A stretch of DNA of 64,000 bases from Ideonella paludis (GCF_018069865.1 NZ_JAGQDG010000001.1:620001-684000), one strand, 5' to 3'; shown: positions 27,769 through 36,743, numbered from the stretch's first letter. The notes: generated by a model not told the origin, from the letters alone. Made by a program: numbers and translations.

Positions 27769-29310
27769 ATGACGCACGCACACCTCCAACGCCGTGATTG
27801 GCTGCGCCTGCTGGGCGCCACGGCGGCCACGGGCCTGGCCTCTCCTTGGGCCCGCTCTGCCCAAGACACCGCTGCAGCACGCTTTGCCCAGCAGATTGAG
27901 CAGCACCCCACCCTGACGCCGCTGCGAGGCATGTCCGAACACGGCCCCGACACCCTGCGCTGCGACGCACTGAGCATCGAGGGCCGCTGGCCCGAGGCCT
28001 TGCGCGGGCGCTTTCACCGCAATGGCCCGGCGCTGTTCGAACGCAATGGGCAGCGCTATCACCATTGGTTTGACGGCGACGGCATGGTGCAGCAGTTCAG
28101 CCTGAACGGCCGCCAGATCAGCCACCAGGGGCGCTTTGTCAACACCCGCAAGCTGCAGGCCGAGCGCGCGGCGGGCCGCTTTGTGACGGCTGCCTTTGGC
28201 ACGCCCATCAAGCTGGAAGTGCCGGTCACCGGGCCCGACAGCGTGAACGCGGCCAACACCAGCGTCATCGAGCACGGCGGCAAGCTGCTGGCCCTGTGGG
28301 AGGGCGGATCGGCCTACGAGATGAACGTGGCCGACCTCAGCACCCGCGGCCCTCTGGCCTGGCAGCCCGACTGGGCTGGCGTGCCCTTCTCGGCCCACCC
28401 CAAGCTCGACGCGCAAGGTACCCTGTGGAACATCGGCACCTGGGCCGACAAGATCGCCACCTATCAGATCGCCCCCAACGGCCAATTGCAGCGCGGCCAA
28501 GTGGCCACCCTGCCGTGGGCCATGGGCATGGTGCATGACATGGCCATCACGCCACGCTTCTTTGTGGTGCCGCTGCCGCCGCTGCGCATGGACATTGCCG
28601 CGGTCAGCCAAGGCGTGCCGCTGGAGCAGGCCTTCAGCTGGCGCGGCCAAGAGCCGCTGCGCATTTGGGTTGCCCCCAAAGACGACATCCAGCAGGCCCG
28701 CGTGTTTGAGCTGCCCGCTGAATTCATCTTCCATGTCGGCAATGCCTATGAAGTGGGCGAAGAGATTGTGCTGAGCTATGTGGCCAATGCGAATGCCGAC
28801 GTGCTGACACGCAACATCCCCGCGATGATGCGCGGCGAAGCCCGGCCCACCGCCGCCGTCGGTGCCGCCTCTGTGGTGGTGCGCCTGAACCTGCGCACGG
28901 GCCGTGCCAGCCGCGTGGCGGGTAACGATTCATCTGAGTTTCCCCGCATCCACCCGCGCCTGAATGGCCAGCGCCACCGCTGGCAGCTCACCGCCAGCAG
29001 CTGGCGCCCCCGCAGCGGCGTAGACCACAGCTTCTTCCACGGCCTGGCCCTGACCGACCAAGACAGCGGCCGCACCGAGCGCTATGACTTTGGCGAACAC
29101 GCCATCGTCGAAGAACACCTGTGGATCGCCAAACCCGGCAGCACCGACGAGCGCGACGCCTGGCTGCTGGGCACGCACTTCGACAGCCGCGCCAAAGTCA
29201 CCAAGCTGAGCGTGTTTGACGCCCGCAGCCTGGCCGACGGGCCGCTGGCGGTGGCCTCACTGCCGTATTGGCTGCCGCTGGGGTTTCATGGGAGTTTTCA
29301 GGCGGGGTGA
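27769..29310 (+). CDS. carotenoid oxygenase family protein (RPE65-like), Tat-exported
   Basis: Non-heme Fe(II) dioxygenase cleaving carotenoid or stilbene-like double bonds; 513 residues. The N-terminus (QRRDWLRLLGATAATGLASPWA) is a Tat signal, so the enzyme acts outside the cytoplasm. Family marks are FHRNGPALFERNGQRYHHWFDG, then DGMVQQF, SAHPKLDAQGTLWN, MGMVHDMAITPRFFVV, VFELPAEFIFHVGNAYE and the C-terminal WLPLGFHGSFQ. The histidines in AHPKL, MVHD, FHVGNA and GFHG fit the four iron ligands. It is paired with DUF2141. Confidence 0.9.
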   Translation: MTHAHLQRRDWLRLLGATAATGLASPWARSAQDTAAARFAQQIEQHPTLTPLRGMSEHGPDTLRCDALSIEGRWPEALRGRFHRNGPALFERNGQRYHHWFDGDGMVQQFSLNGRQISHQGRFVNTRKLQAERAAGRFVTAAFGTPIKLEVPVTGPDSVNAANTSVIEHGGKLLALWEGGSAYEMNVADLSTRGPLAWQPDWAGVPFSAHPKLDAQGTLWNIGTWADKIATYQIAPNGQLQRGQVATLPWAMGMVHDMAITPRFFVVPLPPLRMDIAAVSQGVPLEQAFSWRGQEPLRIWVAPKDDIQQARVFELPAEFIFHVGNAYEVGEEIVLSYVANANADVLTRNIPAMMRGEARPTAAVGAASVVVRLNLRTGRASRVAGNDSSEFPRIHPRLNGQRHRWQLTASSWRPRSGVDHSFFHGLALTDQDSGRTERYDFGEHAIVEEHLWIAKPGSTDERDAWLLGTHFDSRAKVTKLSVFDARSLADGPLAVASLPYWLPLGFHGSFQAG

Positions 29311-29455
29311 CGAGCGCGGCGCAGCTGGGCTGGGCTTGGGGCGTCAGCGGGGAGTGAGCGTGGCTTGAAGGCAGCTCAGCTTCGTCTCACTGCTTGAATG
29401 ATCCGACTGGTGCAAAGACCCTGCATTGACAATCAGAAGTGTCATGTCAGAAAGT

Positions 29456-29761
29456 TCATGCCTCATCCTCATAGATCCAGGCATTCTTCGAGTGCTTGCT
29501 TGCTTCGCCCCGGAAAGATGCACTTCCTCGCAGAGGCGAAGGCTTTGTGCTCATCCTCTGCTTTGGGAAATCAGGGTCTTTGGCGAGTCCTCGCCAATAG
29601 ACCGGATTGAGTCTCTCTGCGAGGTTCGCTGATGCGAACCAAGTCTCTCCATTCCAGTAGCACCGAGTTGTATCTCTGCCGTCTTTGGGATCAGAGCAAG
29701 TTTCGTATGTGCCGACTCGCACAGGGTCGGCCTTGAGCGTGAGGAACCAGGGCGTGTACAT
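29456..29761 (-). CDS. uncharacterised short protein with P-x-R-x-G-x-Y / WNG / WRGLA pattern
   Basis: A 101-residue protein from MYTPWFLTLKADPVRVGTYE. The pattern DPVRVGTYE, then CYWNGETWFASA, then VYWRGLAKDP looks like a conserved short fold recurring in uncharacterised small proteins of accessory regions (from memory, unverified). The C-terminal 30 residues are Ser/Lys-rich and look unstructured. It begins 5 nt after the 99-residue gene upstream, so the two form a micro-operon. The longer in-frame extension to 29962 overlaps that gene and is rejected. Base composition is clearly AT-richer than flanking genes. Confidence 0.6.
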   Translation of the reverse strand: MYTPWFLTLKADPVRVGTYETCSDPKDGRDTTRCYWNGETWFASANLAERLNPVYWRGLAKDPDFPKQRMSTKPSPLRGSASFRGEASKHSKNAWIYEDEA

Positions 29762-29766
29762 GGCTG

Positions 29767-30066
29767 CTACTCCGGCGCTCGAAGCCTTCGGCCTTGCAGC
29801 TGCGCAACGACTGCGTCCGCCTGGGCGGTGGATAGGCGCTCCCAGCGATCTTTCAAACCGACTCGAAGATAAGGATCTCGCCCGTCTTGTGTGACCCACG
29901 TAACTTGAACGAGAAACAATGAGCCGATTGGTGCTGCCGCACGCTGGCTTGTTGAGCACCAAACCCGGTGGTCCCTTGCGAACTGACCGGGATATGGTCG
30001 TACACGTACCGGCTCCGAGGATGGTTCACCCGGGTTTCGAAATGTCTCGATCACGATCGATAGCAT
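29767..30066 (-). CDS. uncharacterised 99-residue protein
   Basis: The protein MLSIVIETFRNPGEPSSEP, followed by VRVRPYPGQF, DHRVWCSTSQRAAAPIGSLF and LVQVTWVTQDGRDPYLRVG, reads as a compact beta-rich domain with no signal peptide or membrane segment. It seems a true gene: alternating hydrophobic pattern and a close partner 5 nt downstream. It does not match a family I can name. It lies in the AT-richer patch with the PIN-like gene; co-function is speculative. Confidence 0.6.
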   Translation of the reverse strand: MLSIVIETFRNPGEPSSEPVRVRPYPGQFARDHRVWCSTSQRAAAPIGSLFLVQVTWVTQDGRDPYLRVGLKDRWERLSTAQADAVVAQLQGRRLRAPE

Positions 30067-30517
30067 GGCGATATGGGGGCTGATTGGGGCCTAACAACGA
30101 GTGGATATCATCTCCCGTGCAACCCAGGCTGGAGCTTGCACAGTCGCGATCACGGCAGACAAACGCAAACTGGACGGAACCATGTGGTGCACAAGCAGCT
30201 CACGCCTCGGTTGGTACTAGGAGATTGTCTCCTTGGCTATCCGTTGATGCTGTCCGTTATGACCAGCGTCGAGGTCTGTTGATCCCAAGCTGGGCTCGGG
30301 TGGAGGACTTGGCATCCTCAGACTCTGGGAAGTCCTTGAAGTGTTGCTGGGTCTGCTATGGGAACAACGAATCTGCCCCCTGCAGCAACTGCAAAAAAGA
30401 CCCGTTATCGACGATTCGTGAAGTCCTGTCCGATGGAGTGGTTGGTAGTCGACCTCCCCTGAGTACAACGCAGGGGTAGGCAGAAGCTCCGTAACCCTTA
30501 CCTGAGCGGACTTGTAC
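30067..30517. other. 451-nt stretch without a confident gene
   Basis: Between the small gene pair and the PIN-like gene. A rightward frame from a TTG at 30084 to 30479 has no ATG but encodes CCWVCYGNNESAPCSNCKKD near its C-terminal end, a CxxC...CxxC zinc-ribbon-like pattern. A leftward frame (30217-30612) overlaps the PIN gene and looks random. I regard the stretch as a possible remnant or poorly started gene, not an established CDS. Confidence 0.3.
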
Positions 30518-31405
30518 TCATGAGCGTTCAGCGGTACTTCGTCTCTTTGGCTTTTGACGCTTTGAATCGGGCCAGTGCAGGTCTGGGCGAACTGGCGAGT
30601 TCGCATTTTCAAAGCTTAGAAAGACCGGATCCATAGGAGCAAGCCATAGGTATCTGCCTAGCTCTTCGGGTGTGATGATCCTTGTTCGCAGAGACTTAAC
30701 AGGTTCAGTGTTGCTGCGCGCGCGCAGTGTCTTCAACAGCTTGAAGTCCATAGTCAGGAAGCAAAACATTTCGTTCACTTCGGCAGTTCGGATGTGCCAC
30801 GCATCTTGCGAATTGCTCGGTCCAAGCTGAGATACCAACGAACGGAAGAGTGGGTCGGTTGAGCTCGCGAGTCGTTGGTCACGCGCACTTTCTACACTTG
30901 GTAGGCCTAGCCAAGATGGGCCTATCCGCATGTCCGGGATGCTGTCAACCAACGGCATCTCGACGTCCTTGAACAGATCCAGATCGAAGTAGCCGTATCC
31001 ATTGAACCGGCCACTAGGCTGATAGAAGCGCTCAGTCCACAGCTCGCCCGAGCTCATGAGGGTTAGTTTCCCGATCCTGGCCAGATATGCGATGCCTGGC
31101 AGGTACCTTACGTTGCGGTATTCGCGTGATTCGTCCTCAGTTCCACGAACAGGAATTCTCGCGGCATATCCAGTGTCGACATCATGTGGACCCCACTTGG
31201 CCATGCCTGTCGGAACCCAAGCTGTCTCGTGGGTGATGGAGTGAAAGAGAATCGTGTTGTCCACAAGCACTCGCAATGGCGGCCTTTTGAATAGGCGTGC
31301 TTGTGCTGCCAAGGTTGACACGCTAACAAGCGCTTGAGCGAGGCGAGGTGCATACCTTATGAAAGCACTACGCAATCGCGCTGAGATGTGGTCGGGATTG
31401 CGCAT
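30518..31405 (-). CDS. PIN-like domain protein (putative RNase, orphan toxin-like)
   Basis: A 295-residue protein whose core reads as a PIN fold. The first strand RVLVDNTILFH holds Asp49. SSGELWTERF holds Glu121. The closing block DAWHIRTAEVNEMFCFLTMD, then FKLLKTL, matches the DAxHxAtAe...flTxDkkLl ending of PIN nucleases with Asp201 and Asp220. About 40 N-terminal residues and a basic C-terminal tail (DSKRQKPKRRSTAERS) lie outside the core. It is longer than VapC toxins (about 130) and has no antitoxin-sized gene directly coupled. Metal-dependent RNase activity is inferred. Confidence 0.65.
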   Translation of the reverse strand: MRNPDHISARLRSAFIRYAPRLAQALVSVSTLAAQARLFKRPPLRVLVDNTILFHSITHETAWVPTGMAKWGPHDVDTGYAARIPVRGTEDESREYRNVRYLPGIAYLARIGKLTLMSSGELWTERFYQPSGRFNGYGYFDLDLFKDVEMPLVDSIPDMRIGPSWLGLPSVESARDQRLASSTDPLFRSLVSQLGPSNSQDAWHIRTAEVNEMFCFLTMDFKLLKTLRARSNTEPVKSLRTRIITPEELGRYLWLAPMDPVFLSFENANSPVRPDLHWPDSKRQKPKRRSTAERS

Positions 31406-31511
31406 TGACGTGGGACGCAGGTGTTGCTCTGCCAGTTAGGGCAGATGGCTTCGTAGAAGTAGGCTGCATATCTCTACCGCAACCGTAAGCTGCGGGCCAG
31501 GGGCCAGCGGA

Positions 31512-31560
31512 ACACAACCAAATTCGGCATTAGGGGTTGTGTCGTGACGTTGCCAACGTC
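31512..31560. repeat. Two adjacent inverted repeats at island edge
   Basis: ACACAACC (31512-31519) pairs with GGTTGTGT (31535-31542), and GACGTT-GCC-AACGTC follows at 31546-31560. They lie between the PIN-like gene start and the nitrilase stop. They could terminate the leftward yhdP-nitrilase transcript; no T-run was seen. The rest of 31406-31641 shows no gene. Confidence 0.45.
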
Positions 31561-31641
31561 TCATCCGAGTGGGGCATGCTTGAATCTAGTACGCTGCTTG
31601 TTTGACCGAACTTGGGCAACCTTCCAGCCCACCTGATTGGC

Positions 31642-32442
31642 TCAACACCGCCTGTGTTTCAGCGCCGGCAGTTGCGTCCGCACCTCCGCAATGCGCTCAT
31701 GGCTGATCTCCGCCATGACCACGCCCGCGCCTTCGGCCTGCTGGGCCAGGATCTGGCCCCAGGGGTCGATGACCATGCTTTGGCCCCAGGTGCGGCGGCC
31801 GTTCTCGTGTTGGCCGCCTTGGCCGATGGCCAGCACATAGCATTGGTTTTCCACGGCGCGGGCGCGCAGCAGCAGCTCCCAATGGGCTTGGCCCGTCGTG
31901 TAGGTGAAGGCGGCGGGCACCACCAGCACGTCGCAGGGCGGGCTCATCAGGCTGCGGAAGTGCTCGGGGAAGCGCAGGTCGTAGCAAATCGACAGGCCCA
32001 GGCGGAAGCCCTCGGCCTCAAAGGCCACGGCTTGGGTGCCCGCCTCCAACACCCGGCCTTCGTCATAGCTCTCGCGCCCGTTGTCAAAGGCGAAGAGGTG
32101 GATCTTGTCGTAGCGGGCTACGGGCTGGCCCTGTGGGTTCCACACCAGGGTGGTGTTGCGCACTTTGTTGGGGGCCTCCGCCCGCAGCGGCAAGGTGCCG
32201 CCGATCAGCCACACGCCGTGCTCGCGCGCGGCTTGGGCTAAGGCGTCTTGCAGCGGGCCTTGGACTTCAGCTTCAGCATGGGTCAGCTTGTCCTCATCGC
32301 GCCGCCCCATGAGGCAAAAGTATTCAGGCAGCGCCACCAGTTGGGCCCCGGCTGCAGCGGCCTGGGCGATGAGTTGAACGGCGTCGGCGAGGTTGCGGTC
32401 CACATCGGGGGTGGAGACCATTTGCAGGGCAGCGATTTTCAT
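31642..32442 (-). CDS. carbon-nitrogen hydrolase family protein (Nit1/Nit2-like amidase)
   Basis: Nitrilase-superfamily amidase, 266 residues. The Glu-Lys-Cys triad is clear: LVALPEYFCLMG (Glu40), YDKIHLFAFDN (Lys near 114) and LSICYDLRFPEHFR (Cys near 153). Nit-branch members repair deaminated glutathione or hydrolyse omega-amides. Start MKIAALQM at 32442; the upstream in-frame ATG adds four unlikely residues. It is 18 nt downstream of yhdP, an arrangement often seen in betaproteobacteria, where tldD commonly follows. Here an AT-richer patch follows instead. Confidence 0.92.
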   Translation of the reverse strand: MKIAALQMVSTPDVDRNLADAVQLIAQAAAAGAQLVALPEYFCLMGRRDEDKLTHAEAEVQGPLQDALAQAAREHGVWLIGGTLPLRAEAPNKVRNTTLVWNPQGQPVARYDKIHLFAFDNGRESYDEGRVLEAGTQAVAFEAEGFRLGLSICYDLRFPEHFRSLMSPPCDVLVVPAAFTYTTGQAHWELLLRARAVENQCYVLAIGQGGQHENGRRTWGQSMVIDPWGQILAQQAEGAGVVMAEISHERIAEVRTQLPALKHRRC

Positions 32443-32460
32443 GGCTGCCAGCATACCAAG

Positions 32461-35400
32461 TCAGCGTGCGCCGGAAGCCGCCCCCTGCGGCGCCGACGCC
32501 GGGCCGTCCAGCCAAGCCGGCAGGCCTTCGCCGGGCTTGCGCTCGACGGCGTCTACGGTGGGGTCGCTCCAGGTGCCGCCGATGGCGAACTCGCGGGTGC
32601 CGGCTTCGCGCAGCGGCTTGCGGAAGAGGTATTGCGCCACAAAGGTGCCCAGGCCGATGACGGGGTTGACGGTGGCATAGGCCAAGGAAGCGCCACCCGC
32701 GTTGATGTCGGGCACCACGAACATGCGGGCTTTCAGCGTCTCTTGCTTGAGATGGCTGGTGCCCTCCACCAAGACCTGGGCTTGCACGCCTTGGATGCGC
32801 AGGTTGCCCGTGCGGGCAATGCCATTAGCGACCTTGACTTCGGCGTTCACGGTGTCAAAGCTGAAGCCTTGGTCGAAGACGTCGCGGAAGTCCAGCGTTA
32901 AGCGCCGGGGCAGGGACTGCAGGCTCAAGATGCCCAGCAGGCGCGCGGCGCCGGGCTCGGCCTGCAAGAACTGGCCGGCGCCTACTTCGAGCTGGAACTG
33001 GCCGCTCAGGTGCTCCCAAGGCATGTCGAGTGGCGAGCCAGGCCAGCGCAGGCTGCCTTGGACTTGGCCTTTGCCGCCCCGCACCACTTTGCCGGCCCCC
33101 AGGCGCTCCAGCAGGGCGCCGGCATCCAGCAGCTCGGCCTTGAGGTCCAGCGCCATATGAGCTTGGGGGCCGCCGGTCCACACGCCGCTGCCCATCAAGG
33201 TGGCTTCGGGCTGGGTCAACGCCAGGCGCTGCAGGCGCCATTCCCCGCCGCTGCTGCGCTCGCGGGCTTCAATCTCCAAGCGGCCCAGCTTCTTGCCGCG
33301 CATCTCAAACTGCTCCACGCGCAGGTCCAGGGCCGGCACATGGGCAGGCAGGGCGTCGGCCCCGGCGGTGGGTGCGGCTTGGGGGTCGGCCGCAGGGAGG
33401 TTGAGGTGGGCGAGTTTGGCGGCCACTTTGGTGACTTCACCACTGCGGGCCAAATGCCATTCAAGCTGGCCGCGTGACTGATCGCTGCGCACCTGGCCCC
33501 GCCACACTTGGCCGTCGGCCCGCAACTGGCGCTGCAGTTGCATGTCCACACCCGTCCAGTGCCGCTGGGCGGCCAGCAGGTCCTGGATGCGCAACTGCAC
33601 GCTGCTGGGCAGGTAGGCGGTGGCTTCGTCTTCGGCAGGCTGGCCGGTGGCCGGGTTGGCAGGCTCGGTGGCCGCCAGCAGGGGCACCAAAGCCTGCTGC
33701 CAGGCTTCAAGATGGGCTTGGGGCACTTGGACATCGGCGCTCACGCCGCTGTCGGGCAGCTTGAGCGGGGCCGATGCCGCAGCGCCCACGGCCCAGGCGC
33801 CGCGCAAGACTTTGGCCGGGCCGTTGGCCCATTCCCGCTGCACCTGGCCACGCAGCTTTTCACTCAAATCAACCGTTAATACTTCTCGCGCTGGTGTGCT
33901 GCCGCTGACGGGCACGGTGCGGCTGTTGACCTTGAGCGGCCAGCTCTGGGCGGCTGTCTTTCGCAGCGGCTCGGGCAAACCCAGCGCCAGCCCGGTCAGC
34001 GGGCTGTTCAGCTCAAAGCTAGTGGCCTCGGGGCCCAGCTCCAGCACCAGGCTGTAAGGTGCATCGCCGCGCATCACGGCGGCCAGCTTGGCGGGCAGGC
34101 TGAGCTGCGGGGTTTGGGCCAAGCCTTCAGCGCTGAACCTGCCCTGCACATTGAAGCGCAACGGGCCTTGCGGCGTGGTGCCGCCCTCCACCGTGGCGGG
34201 GCCACCCGCCACCTGCACCGTGGCCTGGCTGACGGTGAGCTGCTGCTCAGTGAAGGCAACATGGCCTTTGGCCTGCGAAAGGAGCGGCAGGTCGGGCCTG
34301 AGGCTGAGCTCATGCCCCGTGAGGGCCAAGCCGCCCTTGACGGTGGTGTTCTCGGGCACATCCAGCGGCACGCGCAGCGCGAGCTGCAGGGTGGCGTCCC
34401 CGGTGGCAGTGGTGTCGTTCAGGGCTTTTTGCGTCCAGCCATTGACAGGGGATTCGCGCACAAAGCGCAGCGCTTCGTTCAAGGGGCCGCTGATCTGGCC
34501 GCCAATCTCCAGCACCGGGGTGTGGACCAGGTCGGCAATGCGGCCATCCACCCCGCCCAGGCTCAGGCCCCAGAGCCGGCCCCGTGCGCCCTTGATGGCC
34601 ATGGAGGTGCGGTCGAACACCAGCTCGCCGCTGACTTGGCTCAAGGCGGGCCAGGCCGACTGCGCTTGGCCGGGCTCGGGCGGCACATAGACAAAATCCA
34701 CGCCTCTGACTTGGCCAGCAATGCGGAAATCGCCTTCGCCCGAGCGGGGATAGGGGAACTCCCAGAGGTCGCCCTTGACCTTGAAGTCCACCCCATGCAC
34801 CGTGCCCGAGCGCACGGCTTGCGCCACATACTCGCGGGTGTGCTGCGGAATGCCCAGCGGCAAGTAGCGCGCCACACGGGTGGCCTGGCCTTGGTGGATG
34901 CGGCCTTGCAGCTCGATCACCCCCGGCAGGCGCTGGCCGGTGCCAAAACCCACCCCAGGGCCGGTGTGCCAGCGGGCGTGCAGCTCGCCTTGGGCGTCGG
35001 CGTTGGCGAATTGGGCGTCTTGCACGCGCAGCTCTACCGCTGCGGGTGCAGGCGGCTGCCCCGCCACAGGGGCGGCTGGTTTGATGGCCCAGACCAAGCG
35101 GGTGGAGAAGCGCTGCAGCGGCACCACCGGCTCTTCAAACACACCGGGGAAGATCAACTGCCCATTGCGCATGGTCAGCTTGGCTTCGCCGCCCGACTCA
35201 TTGGCGTCCAGCTCCACATCGGCCAAGCGCCAGCCGGGGCGGCCCACGCTGCCGCCGCCAGGTGCCGGCTGAGCGGCAATGGACAAGCCCGCCCCCTTGG
35301 CCTGCAGGCGGTAATGGGCCGGCGCTTCTGCCGCGCCTTGCCAGCTCAGGCGCAGGCCCTCGATGCGGCCCTCGGGCTGGGTTTCTTCCAGGCCTTGGCG

Positions 35401-36582
35401 CACGTCTGCGGGCAGGGGCAGGCGTGCGGCCAAGCGGGCCAGCAGGGCCACATCCAGCCGGTCAGCTTCCAGGCGGCCGCCGGTCACGGGCTGGTCGGAC
35501 AGCCAATCATCCGCCTCGGGTTGGGCTTGGTCTAAGAAGAGCGCCACTCGTCCATCGGGCCAATGCTCGCCCTCGGCGGTGGTGAAGCGCAGGCGCTCGG
35601 CGGCGGCCTCCACGCCCCTGTCGGCGCGAGCGGCGGTCAGACGGCCCATCACCTCGCTCAGGCCCAAGGGGGCCAGGGCGGGGGAGAGGCGCATCTCGAC
35701 CTCGTCCAAGGCCACGTCCAGGGCCAGTTGGCGCCAGCGGCCCCGGCTCATGTCCAGCCACAGGCGCAGCGCACCATTGCCCTCGCGCAGGTCGAAGGGC
35801 AGGTTGACATAACGGCGCAGGCTGGCCACATCGGCCAAGGGCAGGTCGGCATAGGCCGTGCCGGACCAGCGGCGCCAATCCCCCGCGCGGCTGAACAGCG
35901 GCTGGGTGAAGCGGCCGCGCAGGCTGAAGCGCTGGCCCCACTCGGCCGGCGGCGTGCCATCAAGGCGAATTTCATGCTCGCGCAGGCCGTTGCGCACCAC
36001 CAAGTCGGCCTGGGTCAGCTCCAGCGGGGGCGCCATGCGCTTTTCATCGACCCAGCGCACCGTGGCATCGCGGATCACAAACTCGCGCTGCTGAAAAAAC
36101 CAGTCGGCCGCGGTGTGCTCGGGCACGGCGGCTTGGGACGCCGTGTCCATCTGCAGGCCGCCCACGTGAAGACGGCCCAAGGCGTCACGGCGGACCTCCA
36201 ACTGCGCCCCCGACAGGTGCAGCTGCGCAAAGATCAGCTTGAAGGCCAACAGGCTCTTGGGCGAGAGCGCAGCGTCCACCCGCGGCAGGCGCAGGGTTTC
36301 ACGGCCTTGGGCATCGCTGAGCACCACGTCGGTCAGCCGCAAAGCTGGCACCCAGCTGCTGGACGCCGCCTCCAGGTGGCCAATGCGAACTTGGACGCCC
36401 AAAGCCTGGCTGGCACGGGCCTCGATCTCAGGCCGCCATTGGTCGGCCTGCGGCAGAATCCCCCAGTGCAATGTCAGCCACCCGAGCAGCAGCACACCCC
36501 AGGCGCCCAGCACAAGCACAATCAAGGTGCGCAAGGCGGTACGCACAAAGCGCAAAGTGGCAAGACGGCGGATCAGCGGCAC
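32461..36582 (-). CDS. yhdP: YhdP family protein (AsmA-like intermembrane phospholipid transport)
   Basis: A 1373-residue AsmA-like protein. It is anchored by one N-terminal membrane helix (LIVLVLGAWGVLLLGWLTLHWGI, about 20-42), with a huge beta-rich periplasmic body. N-terminal features are ASQALGVQVRIGHLEAASSS and PRVDAALSPKSLLAFKLIFA. The C-terminal AsmA-type region includes FRDVFDQGFSFDTVNAEVKVANG and NPVIGLGTFVAQYLFRKPL. In E. coli YhdP, TamB and YdbH bridge the inner and outer membranes and move phospholipids. Length and ends are complete. It is divergent from glnE and co-transcribed with the nitrilase. Confidence 0.92.
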   Translation of the reverse strand: MPLIRRLATLRFVRTALRTLIVLVLGAWGVLLLGWLTLHWGILPQADQWRPEIEARASQALGVQVRIGHLEAASSSWVPALRLTDVVLSDAQGRETLRLPRVDAALSPKSLLAFKLIFAQLHLSGAQLEVRRDALGRLHVGGLQMDTASQAAVPEHTAADWFFQQREFVIRDATVRWVDEKRMAPPLELTQADLVVRNGLREHEIRLDGTPPAEWGQRFSLRGRFTQPLFSRAGDWRRWSGTAYADLPLADVASLRRYVNLPFDLREGNGALRLWLDMSRGRWRQLALDVALDEVEMRLSPALAPLGLSEVMGRLTAARADRGVEAAAERLRFTTAEGEHWPDGRVALFLDQAQPEADDWLSDQPVTGGRLEADRLDVALLARLAARLPLPADVRQGLEETQPEGRIEGLRLSWQGAAEAPAHYRLQAKGAGLSIAAQPAPGGGSVGRPGWRLADVELDANESGGEAKLTMRNGQLIFPGVFEEPVVPLQRFSTRLVWAIKPAAPVAGQPPAPAAVELRVQDAQFANADAQGELHARWHTGPGVGFGTGQRLPGVIELQGRIHQGQATRVARYLPLGIPQHTREYVAQAVRSGTVHGVDFKVKGDLWEFPYPRSGEGDFRIAGQVRGVDFVYVPPEPGQAQSAWPALSQVSGELVFDRTSMAIKGARGRLWGLSLGGVDGRIADLVHTPVLEIGGQISGPLNEALRFVRESPVNGWTQKALNDTTATGDATLQLALRVPLDVPENTTVKGGLALTGHELSLRPDLPLLSQAKGHVAFTEQQLTVSQATVQVAGGPATVEGGTTPQGPLRFNVQGRFSAEGLAQTPQLSLPAKLAAVMRGDAPYSLVLELGPEATSFELNSPLTGLALGLPEPLRKTAAQSWPLKVNSRTVPVSGSTPAREVLTVDLSEKLRGQVQREWANGPAKVLRGAWAVGAAASAPLKLPDSGVSADVQVPQAHLEAWQQALVPLLAATEPANPATGQPAEDEATAYLPSSVQLRIQDLLAAQRHWTGVDMQLQRQLRADGQVWRGQVRSDQSRGQLEWHLARSGEVTKVAAKLAHLNLPAADPQAAPTAGADALPAHVPALDLRVEQFEMRGKKLGRLEIEARERSSGGEWRLQRLALTQPEATLMGSGVWTGGPQAHMALDLKAELLDAGALLERLGAGKVVRGGKGQVQGSLRWPGSPLDMPWEHLSGQFQLEVGAGQFLQAEPGAARLLGILSLQSLPRRLTLDFRDVFDQGFSFDTVNAEVKVANGIARTGNLRIQGVQAQVLVEGTSHLKQETLKARMFVVPDINAGGASLAYATVNPVIGLGTFVAQYLFRKPLREAGTREFAIGGTWSDPTVDAVERKPGEGLPAWLDGPASAPQGAASGAR

Positions 36583-36743
36583 AGGCGGCAGGGAACAAGA
36601 CTATGAGTTTGGCAATACGGCTCACCAGCCCTTGTGGGGGGGCAGGCCACCAGTGCGTCGCCCGTGCGGGGCAGTGCGCCCCGGCCAAGCCCGGTCAATC
36701 TAGCACAGCCTCTCGTGCTTTCTTGTGTGCGTTTGAGTAAGCC

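Noticed and set aside
30217-30612. Leftward 131-residue frame next to the PIN-like gene
   Set aside because: It overlaps the PIN-like gene by 95 nt, has no domain-like pattern and no ribosome-binding site.
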